The translations under genes and the position numbers were made by a program. The notes beneath the pieces were generated by a model, which was given only the letters and a program-made list of their open reading frames with translations, had not been told where the DNA came from and did no database searches. DNA of 64,000 nt from JAGQSZ01 sp049647585. Lineage in GTDB: Bacteria; Actinomycetota; Acidimicrobiia; Acidimicrobiales; Microtrichaceae. Numbering within the stretch: position 1 is the first letter of the stretch; the number at the start of each line of letters is the position of its first letter. Of the stretch, positions 24,105 to 32,332 are shown piece by piece. The stretch is taken from positions 124,001 to 188,000 of the forward strand of contig JBARXY010000001.1 in assembly GCA_049647585.1 (NCBI GenBank). The letters are read 5' to 3'.

Positions 24105-26099
24105 TCAGCGGGCACAGCCAAGTCGATTGAGTACCAGCTTCTCGGGGCTCCTTCCGACCAGGTCGACATGGTCGATCTTCAGCGAATACGCCCAGAGGCC
24201 CGGACGGTGGAAACTGAAAAGTTGTTCCTGAAGCTCTGGGGAGAGGGTCGGTGACGCTACCCATCCTTCCTTGTACAACTGCAGCAACGCCTCAGGTGCC
24301 CGCCGACTGATCAAGTTGGGGCTTTGTCGGTATTGGTCCAGGTCCTCACACTTGCCCGGAAGCCTCCCGTCGAGCGCCTCTGCCAGACGGAGTGTGCCGA
24401 TGTCGGTCAGTTCCAGCGGGCCGTTCTTGGATACGAACTCCGCGATCGCATCCACGGTCTGGGACCGCTGATCGTCGAGAGGCCCCTTCTCAAAGGCAAT
24501 CTCCTCAGCGGGCCTGTGTGTTCCATAGCTAGCCAGGTTCGAGATAGGTCGGTCGGTGATCAGAACTATGCCGTCAATCTCTGGGCCTACCCATAGGCCG
24601 TACTCGTCGCCCCAGTAGGACGTGGCTTCTATCGCTAACGGTCGCGACTTGCTGATGCGATCGGCGACGAAGTTCTGGAGAACACGATCTGCGTCTATGG
24701 ACCTGTTCGCTTCGATCAGATAGCGGTCGTGCGATGGAATGGCCTTTGCCAACTCGCCACCCGCATCATCGATGAAGTGCCTGAGGAAAGTTTCTGTGTA
24801 GACGACGGAACCTATCCCGGCCGGTCTGGCAACGATTCCGATGACGTTCACCAATAGGACCAAATAGACGACGAACGTTGGGTAGGCCACCCACCTGGCA
24901 AAACTGAAGCGTTGCAGTAGGTCCAATCCGCACGCTGCGACCACGCACCAGAAGAACACCGCCAGCACCTGGTACCAGAAGCCCTGGAGCGGGTTGATCT
25001 GTGTGATGGGAAGCAGGGTTGCCGTCACGCACCCGACGGCAACCCCAAGTCCGAGCACCAGAATGGACATCCGTTCCACCTTCGAGCCGCTGCGGAGCGA
25101 GGCGGCGAGAATTGCTCCCACCGGAAGGATCAACAGCAGTCCCCACCACTGGATCGGACCATCGAAGACCAGTTGCTCTGTCCGTTTGCCTGGGAGAAGC
25201 CAAAGCAGGCCCATCAGGAACCGGCCGGCCGCTGCAGGTCCCCGGGAAGGAATATCGCCCGAGAGTGCAGCTCTCCACAGCTCGGCCAGATTGCCGCCAC
25301 CGTTGGCAATTGCATCGATGATCGGACCGAGCCATAACATCACGAGCAGCCCGATGGGACCGGCAATCGAGATCCACCGTCGACCTCCCCTACCGCCTCT
25401 GTTGGTCCAGACACCGAAGATCACGACAGGTACGGCTACCCCAACCGCTACCAACGTGTACGCGACGTGCGCCTGGGCGACAAATGACGCCATCGCTATT
25501 AGAACAGGCAAGGCAGCGCGGGACCCGCAGAGTACCGCCCACGCCAGTACTAGTACCGCGAACAGTGGCATGGCCGACAGGATCGAATTGAGCGGCCTCA
25601 TCAGGCCACGCGGCGCAACAAGAGTGAGTAGAAATGCCCCGGCAAGAACAAATATGAGAGCCCGCCTGGCGTCGGCAACCCTGCGCACCGCCCAGCCACT
25701 CACGAGAATCGCAAAAACGTTCAGTGCACCCGCTCCGAGCATCGACCCGAGGCTCATTCCGAATACCAGAACCCACGGCGCCATCCAGAAAAACAGCAAC
25801 GGACCCGGGTGATAGGACATGACACCCGTGAAGCCCCAGAAGGAGGTGGGCATACCGAGCAGTGGAATGTCTCCTCGAGCCAACATCTCGGACCGTCCGG
25901 CGACAACCACTGAGTCGCCGATGGGAAACCAACCGGAGCGGTACGACCCGATAACGGCAACCAACCCTGCGGTTCCTATCGCTACGGAAGCGACCCACAG
26001 AACGACCCGGGCGGGGTCTGTGCCGGCAGTTTCATAAAGACCATTCGCAAAAATCCGGATGCGGCGCATACGCCCCCTTCCCGGAGTCTCGCCTGACAT
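24105..26099 (-). CDS. Large polytopic membrane protein, possible GT-C-type glycosyltransferase
   Basis: 664 residues with about 10-12 hydrophobic segments between residues 30 and 430, followed by a soluble C-terminal domain of about 230 residues. An Asp in the first loop (WFPIGDSVVV) and the YHPGPLLFF segment resemble first-loop features of GT-C transferases, but no family-specific motif is certain. The soluble tail has no motif I recognise. The ATG at 26099 has GGAG three bases upstream; ATG 26069 with AAGGGG is equally plausible. It is monocistronic and divergent from the radical SAM gene at 26284. The likely role is transfer of a lipid-linked sugar on the outer face of the membrane. Confidence 0.65.
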   Translation of the reverse strand: MSGETPGRGRMRRIRIFANGLYETAGTDPARVVLWVASVAIGTAGLVAVIGSYRSGWFPIGDSVVVAGRSEMLARGDIPLLGMPTSFWGFTGVMSYHPGPLLFFWMAPWVLVFGMSLGSMLGAGALNVFAILVSGWAVRRVADARRALIFVLAGAFLLTLVAPRGLMRPLNSILSAMPLFAVLVLAWAVLCGSRAALPVLIAMASFVAQAHVAYTLVAVGVAVPVVIFGVWTNRGGRGGRRWISIAGPIGLLVMLWLGPIIDAIANGGGNLAELWRAALSGDIPSRGPAAAGRFLMGLLWLLPGKRTEQLVFDGPIQWWGLLLILPVGAILAASLRSGSKVERMSILVLGLGVAVGCVTATLLPITQINPLQGFWYQVLAVFFWCVVAACGLDLLQRFSFARWVAYPTFVVYLVLLVNVIGIVARPAGIGSVVYTETFLRHFIDDAGGELAKAIPSHDRYLIEANRSIDADRVLQNFVADRISKSRPLAIEATSYWGDEYGLWVGPEIDGIVLITDRPISNLASYGTHRPAEEIAFEKGPLDDQRSQTVDAIAEFVSKNGPLELTDIGTLRLAEALDGRLPGKCEDLDQYRQSPNLISRRAPEALLQLYKEGWVASPTLSPELQEQLFSFHRPGLWAYSLKIDHVDLVGRSPEKLVLNRLGCAR

Positions 26100-26283
26100 T
26101 GGCTCCGGGGCATGCCGGAGTTCGACGGGCTATCAGTAAAGTCGCCAAGGACTCAAGCTCCAAACCTTCTGCAAGTGGACGGGGCGTTTCGGACCTGGGT
26201 GTCAGAAGTAATTGCTCCAGTCGGCCCGGCGGGCTCAATCTTCACGATTCTCGGTAGCATTGCGCCCCGGAGGTGTCGAGCAC

Positions 26284-27483
26284 ATGCGTTTGACCGGCCG
26301 CTCACGCCAATCAACAAGCTTTGACCAGGCACTCAGCCGCTACGAGAAATCCCGACTCGCCACGGATCGTCGCAGCGTCTGCAACGCACCGTTCAACAAT
26401 CTGTATTTCCGGGCCGACGGCGCCGTGGCTCCGTGTTGGTTGCAATTCCACAGCCGCTCGCCTCACTGGTCACCCGATGGTCCGACCATTCGAGAAATCT
26501 GGGACGGAAGCCAGATGGACTCACTACGTCGACGACTAGTGGGCCGGCAGTTCCAAGGGCCATGCACGACCTGCTCCCACGAGATCGAAGTGGGGAACCG
26601 CCCACTGGCTGCCGCCTATGACGAAATACCCGTAATCGAGGGGTGGCCCTCGATGTTCGAACTCGAATTGTCCAACCACTGCAACCTTGAGTGCGTCATG
26701 TGCTCGGGGATGCTGTCGTCACGGATCCGGGCGAATCGTGAACACCTTCCGCCTCTCGAGTCTCCTTACGACGATTCGTTCATCGAACAGGTAGTCGAGT
26801 TTCTTCCGCACCTCCGGGAGCTTCGCATCAACGGCGGCGAACCATTGCTTCAACCGCTCGTGTACTCGCTGTTGGAAAAAGTGGCTGAACTGCGTCCCGA
26901 CCTCAAGGTGACGATCGCTACCAATGGGACCGTGCTCAACAGCAAGGTCCGATGGGTTCTCGAAAATTGCAACATCCACCTGAACGTGTCGATCGACTCG
27001 TTGATTGCGCAACGGTACGAGGAGATTCGGGTACATGCCCGATTCGACGTGTTGATGCGCAACGTCGAGCAGTTCATCGAATACACCCGTAACAGCGACC
27101 GCATTTTGTGCGTAATGGTCAATCCGATGCGGTCCAACTGGGATGAACTGCCCGAGTACGTTCGGTGGTGCAACGAGCGTGACATCCACCTGTGGTTCAA
27201 CACGATCCGTTACCCCGAGTCGGTCGCACTTCATCCGTTGCCGGGCGACGAGCTGCGCCAGATCCGCGAGACCCTGCTGAAGGCCAAACTGCCTGAACCG
27301 GTAGGCCCGCTGGCATGGCTTCACGCCAAGAACACGGCCGTGTTCGAACGATTCCGCGACGTGCAGCTGGTCGATTGGGCGGAATCCTCCCCCACCTCAC
27401 GATCGCAGCCAGTGACGATCAGTTCACGTCTCCAGGCAAATAACGACACCGAGGACCCATTGACCCGGGAAGCCGGCAGGTGA
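26284..27483 (+). CDS. Twitch/SPASM-type radical SAM protein (copy 5)
   Basis: 399 residues, close paralogue of copy 1. Auxiliary cysteines are C33 (SVCNAP), C51 (APCWLQ), C94 and C97 (CTTC); the radical SAM core has C133, C137 and C140 in NHCNLECVMC, followed by ELRINGGEPLLQ, IATNGTVLN and MVNPMRSNWDE. Copy 1 has a third Cys in the CxxC region (C94) that is Glu here. ATG 26284 is preceded by GGAGG about 10 bases upstream, and a TAGCAT hexamer lies at 26255-26260. It starts a co-directional run with the DxDD protein (GTGA overlap), two glycosyltransferases and UbiA, which makes a lipid-linked or terpenoid-linked substrate possible. Confidence 0.88.
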   Translation: MRLTGRSRQSTSFDQALSRYEKSRLATDRRSVCNAPFNNLYFRADGAVAPCWLQFHSRSPHWSPDGPTIREIWDGSQMDSLRRRLVGRQFQGPCTTCSHEIEVGNRPLAAAYDEIPVIEGWPSMFELELSNHCNLECVMCSGMLSSRIRANREHLPPLESPYDDSFIEQVVEFLPHLRELRINGGEPLLQPLVYSLLEKVAELRPDLKVTIATNGTVLNSKVRWVLENCNIHLNVSIDSLIAQRYEEIRVHARFDVLMRNVEQFIEYTRNSDRILCVMVNPMRSNWDELPEYVRWCNERDIHLWFNTIRYPESVALHPLPGDELRQIRETLLKAKLPEPVGPLAWLHAKNTAVFERFRDVQLVDWAESSPTSRSQPVTISSRLQANNDTEDPLTREAGR

Positions 27484-28526
27484 ATTCGACTGGTACCTCC
27501 ACCTCGGCGCTGTCACACAGCATCGACCGAAGTCTCACCTGGCTCTCCGAGACCCAGACGACGACGGGAGAGCTCGAGGCACATGCGAGTGCGCTCGACA
27601 GTGGACCTCCGCAATGGGTTCCGGATCCGCTCAAGTTCATCACCGCTTTAGGGGCCGTGGCTCTCGATGAGATTGACGACCAGCGTGCCCGACGAGTTGT
27701 CGATCGGGCTGTCGACTTCCTGCGCCGAGAGCAGGAGACCATGGCTCAATGGCGTTATTGGGCCCAGAGCAACCAACAGTTCGACTTCACTCCCCCGGAC
27801 GCGGACGACACCGCATGCTGTTCGTTGGCCGTCGCCACCCGCGGTTTCACGACAGGACGCAATGTCCCGGTCCTGCTCGGCAACCGCGACGCAGCGGGGC
27901 GCTTTTACACCTGGCTGGTACCCCACCGTCGAAGTGTCGACCCGCGGCGCGCTTGGGCGATGAGAGATGAATACAGATCCATTATCAAGCAGCGTCGAGA
28001 TGAGCTCTGGCGTACCACCGAAGCGCATAGAGACGACGTAGATGCAGTCGTCAACACCAATGTGATCCGATACCTGGGACCAAGACGTGCACCGGCTGCA
28101 GCCGTCGAATGGGTGGTCTCGATCATTGAGGAGAACCTGGAGGACGATTGCGATGCTTGGCACCGCAATCGCTTCACTCTCTATTCGGCCATTGCAGATG
28201 CTCACCTACGCGGGGTCAAGGGATTTCAGAAGGTTGCCGAGCCGATCAGCGAGAGAATCAGGGAAAGGCTCAACAACGACGGGTCTGTCGGGTCACCGCT
28301 CGACTCGGCCCTGGCGCTGCTGGCGCTGCAGGGCTTCGACCGAGACGAGGACGCCCGGGCGACGCTGGCCAACGGTCTTATAGCGAGCCAGGCCGACGAC
28401 GGCTCATGGGAACGGTCCATCTTCTACTACGGCGGCCCGAGCGAAGCTTTCGGGTGGGCTTCCGAGGCGCTGACCACGGCCTGGGCAACCCAGGCCCTCG
28501 ATCGGCATCGGCGTAACTCCAGATAG
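27480..28526 (+). CDS. Terpene-cyclase-like alpha/alpha-barrel protein with DADDTA motif
   Basis: 348 residues, mostly helical. PPDADDTACCS near 105-115 matches the DxDD catalytic-acid motif of class II terpene cyclases (usually DxDDTA), and QADDGSW near the C-terminus matches the QxxDGSW repeat that braces squalene-hopene-cyclase-type barrels. Full-length class II cyclases have two such domains and exceed 500 residues, so this is a single-domain relative whose catalysis is uncertain. It could be a prenyl-chain cyclase, a polyprenyl-binding protein, or a glycan enzyme with a similar barrel. The GTG start overlaps the radical SAM stop by 4 bases, so the two are translationally coupled. A UbiA-family prenyltransferase follows three genes later in the same run. 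Confidence 0.65.
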   Translation: MNSTGTSTSALSHSIDRSLTWLSETQTTTGELEAHASALDSGPPQWVPDPLKFITALGAVALDEIDDQRARRVVDRAVDFLRREQETMAQWRYWAQSNQQFDFTPPDADDTACCSLAVATRGFTTGRNVPVLLGNRDAAGRFYTWLVPHRRSVDPRRAWAMRDEYRSIIKQRRDELWRTTEAHRDDVDAVVNTNVIRYLGPRRAPAAAVEWVVSIIEENLEDDCDAWHRNRFTLYSAIADAHLRGVKGFQKVAEPISERIRERLNNDGSVGSPLDSALALLALQGFDRDEDARATLANGLIASQADDGSWERSIFYYGGPSEAFGWASEALTTAWATQALDRHRRNSR

Positions 28527-28583
28527 CGTGATTGCAGGCTGGAGACACCCGGCCACCATGCAGCAGGCGCGTTCCGAGCACCT

Positions 28584-29741
28584 ATGACCGATCAACACCA
28601 ATCATCTCGACACCTCCTGAGCGTGATTCACGCCGCCGAGCGGACAGGTCCCCCACTTCTCGCGCTGCAGTTCCTCCGCTGGCTGAAGGAGCAGCGCCCC
28701 TCGTGGCAGCTCAGCACCTTGTTCTTGGATGCCGGTGGCCCACTGGTGGAGGACTTTGAGCGACTCGGCCCGACAGTCGTGAACGCCCCGTCCCCCGACA
28801 GCCCGGACGAGAGGCACCCCTGGTTGGCCAAGGGAATCAGGGAGCGCCAACTCCAGCGCACCCTCGTCAGACTCGGACACGTCGATCTGGCACACGTCCA
28901 CTGCGCTGGATCGATGCGCGCCATACCGATGATTCCGCGATCTCCTGTTCTTTGCCATGTACACGAGTTGTCGGTGGGTCAGGACTTCCACCTGGGCGAG
29001 ACGGCCCGCCGCGAGCTTCCCAATGCCGACCGCTACATCGCCGTTTCGGACGCAGTGCGTAAAGAGCTGCTCGCCCGGTTCGACATTGCGCCCGAACTCG
29101 TGGAACGCCAGTGGGGTTTCGTGGACGATGCCAAGCTCCCAAACTCTGATGGCCACTCACCACAAAGCGAGTCCGTGCGCGAAGCTGTTGCGACGACGAT
29201 GGTGGTCATCGGCTCCGGGGTCCGGCATTGGCGCAAGGCGCCTGAACTCTTCGTCCGTGTCGCGCTACGGGCCCGCGAGCTGCACCCACAGATCGACTGG
29301 CAGTTCCAATGGATCGGCGGAAGCGACAACTCGGGTCTCGAGCAACAGGTCATCGACGCCGGGCTCGACCAGATCGTCCGATTCATTCCGCATCAGGCTG
29401 AACCGCTTCGCTGGGTCGCAGCTGCAGATGCGTTCTTCCTATCTGCGCGAGAAGACGCCTTTCCGCTGGTGGTGGTCGAGGCGGCGGCCCTCGCACGCCC
29501 GGTCGTCTCATTCGAGAGCGGTGGAGCGGCCGAGTTGATTCGCTCGGCGGACTGCGGCGCGGTAATCCCGTTTCCGGATGTCGACGCGGCGTGCAATGCG
29601 TTGGCGGACCTGGCCAGCGACAAGGAATATCGGAACAGGCTCGGCGCGGCAGGTGCCGAGTTCGCGCGGAAGAACCTCGTTCTGTCGGTCGCCGGACCGG
29701 CGCTGCTCGCAAGCATCGACCGGGCGATGGAGATCCGATGA
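28584..29741 (+). CDS. Family 4 (GT-B) glycosyltransferase
   Basis: 385 residues. The N-terminal GT-B half has an acceptor-side TGPPLLALQFLRWL segment and HVHCAGS. The C-terminal half has IGSGVRHWRKAPELFV and the EDAFPLVVVEAAALARPVV segment, the donor-binding Ex7E motif of GT4 enzymes. No membrane segment is present; such enzymes act peripherally on lipid-linked acceptors using nucleotide sugars. It overlaps the next glycosyltransferase gene by 4 bases (ATGA), so the two transferases probably act in consecutive steps. The linkage cannot be predicted. Confidence 0.87.
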   Translation: MTDQHQSSRHLLSVIHAAERTGPPLLALQFLRWLKEQRPSWQLSTLFLDAGGPLVEDFERLGPTVVNAPSPDSPDERHPWLAKGIRERQLQRTLVRLGHVDLAHVHCAGSMRAIPMIPRSPVLCHVHELSVGQDFHLGETARRELPNADRYIAVSDAVRKELLARFDIAPELVERQWGFVDDAKLPNSDGHSPQSESVREAVATTMVVIGSGVRHWRKAPELFVRVALRARELHPQIDWQFQWIGGSDNSGLEQQVIDAGLDQIVRFIPHQAEPLRWVAAADAFFLSAREDAFPLVVVEAAALARPVVSFESGGAAELIRSADCGAVIPFPDVDAACNALADLASDKEYRNRLGAAGAEFARKNLVLSVAGPALLASIDRAMEIR

Positions 29742-30868
29742 AACCGGATGTCCTCATAGCCACCGAGTTGCCGACCTTGGAGAACGGTGGCGAACGGCTG
29801 CTCCAGATCGCCCGCTGGCTCAAGCGCAGAGGGCTAAAGGTCGAGATCGTTGCCCTGGGCGAAGGCACCCGTCCCGACCTGGAGCGCTTCAGATCGGTTG
29901 CTCCGACGACTGTTGTCGACCGGTTCCGTCGACGCGGAATCGCGACACTCCCCTACCTCCTCGGCGTGACCCGCCTGAGCCAAGGCGCAAAGGTCTGGAA
30001 ACTGCGCAGATTCCTGTCTCGGCGATCAGGCGCAACGCTCCTCGTGCACGATCCGCTCGCCGCCAGCCTTGTCCGCTACGCGCCGCGCCCCTTCAGTCGG
30101 GTCATAGCAGCCTTTCCGGACAGCACCAGCTCGTTGGATTCACTCAGGGCCGAGGACCGCGAGACCCTGGCCGAGTCGGATGGATGGCTTACTTCGAGCG
30201 CTGCCCAAAGCGCGCAGATCGGCGAGTTCTACGGGGTCCCTGTGGTGGAACTGGACAGCGCCGCAACAGGCACCAATTTTGTCGACCCGGATGACCTTCT
30301 AGAAGTAACTCGCTCGATCGATCCGTCCGGCGCCGTTGTTCTGGTGCCGAGTATCGGGTTGTGGGACTCGATCGACCACGCAATCGAAGTGGCCTCGCAG
30401 TTGCACCATCAGCTTCCCGACCGGCCACTGCGATGGGTTGCCGACACCGAGAACGACACCTGGCTGGCCCACCACGACCTGAAGCACGCCGGTCTTGATT
30501 GCGTGGTGCAGGTTCGACCCAGCGATGATCCGACCTTGCTGCACGATGTTGCCGTCGTGGTACGGACCGGCTACCAGCCGGCACACCAGGACATCGTTCT
30601 GGCCGCTGCGATCGGCGCGGTCCCGGTTCGCGGAATGTGCACCCGTGACCTGCCACCTACCGCACCGCAGACGACTGCCTTTGCCGTCGAGGAACTGACC
30701 GGTGAGCTGGTGGCTCTGCTCGGTGATTCCCAGGCTCTGGACCGCTCCGGCCGCGCGCTCAAGTCGGAGCTGGCCCACTTGGATCTCCATCACCAGATCG
30801 CCCAGCTCGGCGACCTCATGCGACCGGACCCGCGGTCAAGTCAGCAACCTGAGCCGGTCAGCGGATGA
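29738..30868 (+). CDS. GT-B-type glycosyltransferase-like protein
   Basis: 376 residues from ATG 29738. The N-terminus (TELPTLENGGERLLQIARWLKRRG) is a typical GT-B first strand, glycine loop and helix. The C-terminal half keeps a Rossmann-like donor domain (DSIDHAIEVASQL, WVADTENDTW), but the usual Ex7E motif is replaced by a degenerate GYQPAHQDIVLAAAIGAVPV segment. It is thus a divergent transferase, or possibly a regulatory partner of the preceding one. It overlaps its upstream neighbour by 4 bases and UbiA downstream by 4 bases. The long frame that begins at 29591 is an artefact of the overlapping gene. Confidence 0.7.
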   Translation: MKPDVLIATELPTLENGGERLLQIARWLKRRGLKVEIVALGEGTRPDLERFRSVAPTTVVDRFRRRGIATLPYLLGVTRLSQGAKVWKLRRFLSRRSGATLLVHDPLAASLVRYAPRPFSRVIAAFPDSTSSLDSLRAEDRETLAESDGWLTSSAAQSAQIGEFYGVPVVELDSAATGTNFVDPDDLLEVTRSIDPSGAVVLVPSIGLWDSIDHAIEVASQLHHQLPDRPLRWVADTENDTWLAHHDLKHAGLDCVVQVRPSDDPTLLHDVAVVVRTGYQPAHQDIVLAAAIGAVPVRGMCTRDLPPTAPQTTAFAVEELTGELVALLGDSQALDRSGRALKSELAHLDLHHQIAQLGDLMRPDPRSSQQPEPVSG

Positions 30869-32199
30869 GTTCACCGCGTAGTTCGGGCCGTCGGGTCTGG
30901 TCGCTGGTCCGGGCTCCGATCTGGTGGACCCCCAAGGTCCTGCCGGTAATCGCGGCTGCCGCGCTGGCTGCGATCGCGGCAGATGTCTCCGCAGGTGAAG
31001 GACTACCTCGCGTCATTGCGATGGTGGTATCTGCCGTCGGAGTCGCTGCCTTCGCACACGTCGTCAATGACCTGGCGGACCGAGAAGTCGACCGCATCGC
31101 CGGCAAGAGGAACGCATTGTCCAACTCCCCCGGCTGGATGCCGTGGGCGTTGATGAGCGCCTGTGGGGTGCTTGCGATTACCCCTTGGATTTTCGTATCG
31201 ATCGGCATTCCGGCAGCGGTGGTGCTTGCCACGCTTGTTCTGACATCGATCGCGTACTCGGTGCCCCCAGTGCGACTGAAGCGCAGAGGGTTGTTGGGAG
31301 CAGTTGCCGACGCGGCGGTGGCCCATGTTCTGCCGACGGTCTTCGCGTTCATGCTCATGGGGTCCGCTGGCTCCAGAACAACGGCATGGTGGGTCGCAAC
31401 GGTCGGGGCGACCGTCTGGGCCCTCGGTTTCGGAATCCGCAGCATCGTCGTCCATCAGATCCTGGACATGGACAGCGATGACCGTGCCTCAGTGGAAACC
31501 TTCGTGGTTCAGCGGGGAACGCACCGCTCGGCCCGAACCGCCCGCGATGCCTTCAGCCTCGAGCTGCTGGGTCTTGGCCTGCTGGCATTCGTGACCGTCT
31601 GGGTCGCATGGGGAGCGGCGATCTACTTCGCGGTTCATCTGTCGCTGTGGCTCAATCACCGCCGCTGGGAGCGACAGCCGATAGACACTGTGCCTACGCG
31701 GCACGGCCAGTGGATGCCTCTCGCCGAGTTCTACGAGGTCTGGCCGGCGATTGCGCTGTGCGGCGTACTGGTCGTCGAAGATCTCAGATGGGCCTGGCTC
31801 CTGGGAGCGCTGATCGTGATTTTCTGGTCGGCGGTCGAGAAACAGCTGCTGGACCAGTTGACAATGCTCGTCGAGCTGGCCTCTTGGATCGTCGATGTCC
31901 TCGGTCCGATATTGGAACGACTCGGGATCCGAACCGGGATGACATCCCGCTCGGCGTGGGGACGAATTGTCACCTTCGGGTGGGCGATCCGCTCCGGGAT
32001 GAACCGCTGCTACCACGCAATCCGGATCGCTCTGCGCGAGTTCGGATTCAAGCTGGGTCGGACATGGTGGTCCATCTTCCGTGCGCACTGGAGGGTTCGA
32101 CACTGGTTCGGTCCACTCGTGCGTCTGGTTCGACGTCAGAAGCGGCGTGCGAAGCGGATTCTGGGCCGCGGCGACCAACCGGGAAATCTACCCGGTTGA
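30865..32199 (+). CDS. UbiA-family prenyltransferase with long basic C-terminal tail
   Basis: 444 residues. The first Asp-rich motif NDLADREVDRIAG (N68, D69, D72, D76) and the second, ILDMDSDD near 205-215, are the two diphosphate/Mg2+ sites of UbiA enzymes; seven to nine membrane helices surround them. UbiA proteins join a polyprenyl group to an aromatic, a lipid or, in actinobacterial decaprenyl-phosphoribose synthase, a sugar phosphate; the last would best fit a glycan locus. The C-terminal 100 or so residues form a Trp/Arg-rich amphipathic tail not usual in the family. It is the last gene of the 26284-32199 run and starts in an ATGA overlap. Confidence 0.88.
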   Translation: MSSPRSSGRRVWSLVRAPIWWTPKVLPVIAAAALAAIAADVSAGEGLPRVIAMVVSAVGVAAFAHVVNDLADREVDRIAGKRNALSNSPGWMPWALMSACGVLAITPWIFVSIGIPAAVVLATLVLTSIAYSVPPVRLKRRGLLGAVADAAVAHVLPTVFAFMLMGSAGSRTTAWWVATVGATVWALGFGIRSIVVHQILDMDSDDRASVETFVVQRGTHRSARTARDAFSLELLGLGLLAFVTVWVAWGAAIYFAVHLSLWLNHRRWERQPIDTVPTRHGQWMPLAEFYEVWPAIALCGVLVVEDLRWAWLLGALIVIFWSAVEKQLLDQLTMLVELASWIVDVLGPILERLGIRTGMTSRSAWGRIVTFGWAIRSGMNRCYHAIRIALREFGFKLGRTWWSIFRAHWRVRHWFGPLVRLVRRQKRRAKRILGRGDQPGNLPG

Positions 32200-32332
32200 G
32201 CTGCTGCGACGAGGTACATCAAAGCTGACTCGGTAGAGTCACAGGGCCAATTCGCGTCGGCCCAGGGGGTGAACGCTGTCCACTATCGAAGTAGCTTCCA
32301 GGTTCGCAGTAGGTGAAAAGCGTCCGCGCGGA

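Noticed and set aside
13860..27500. RiPP precursor peptide near the radical SAM genes
   Set aside because: I checked the gaps 13859-13942, 18806-18916, 20512-20689, 23931-24104 and 26100-26283 for a short frame with a start, ribosome site and Cys- or core-like residues and saw nothing convincing. The glycan context argues for sugar substrates.
29591..29737. Upstream extension of the GT-B-like gene at 29738
   Set aside because: The extension overlaps the end of the preceding GT4 gene in another frame; the ATGA junction at 29738 is the natural start.
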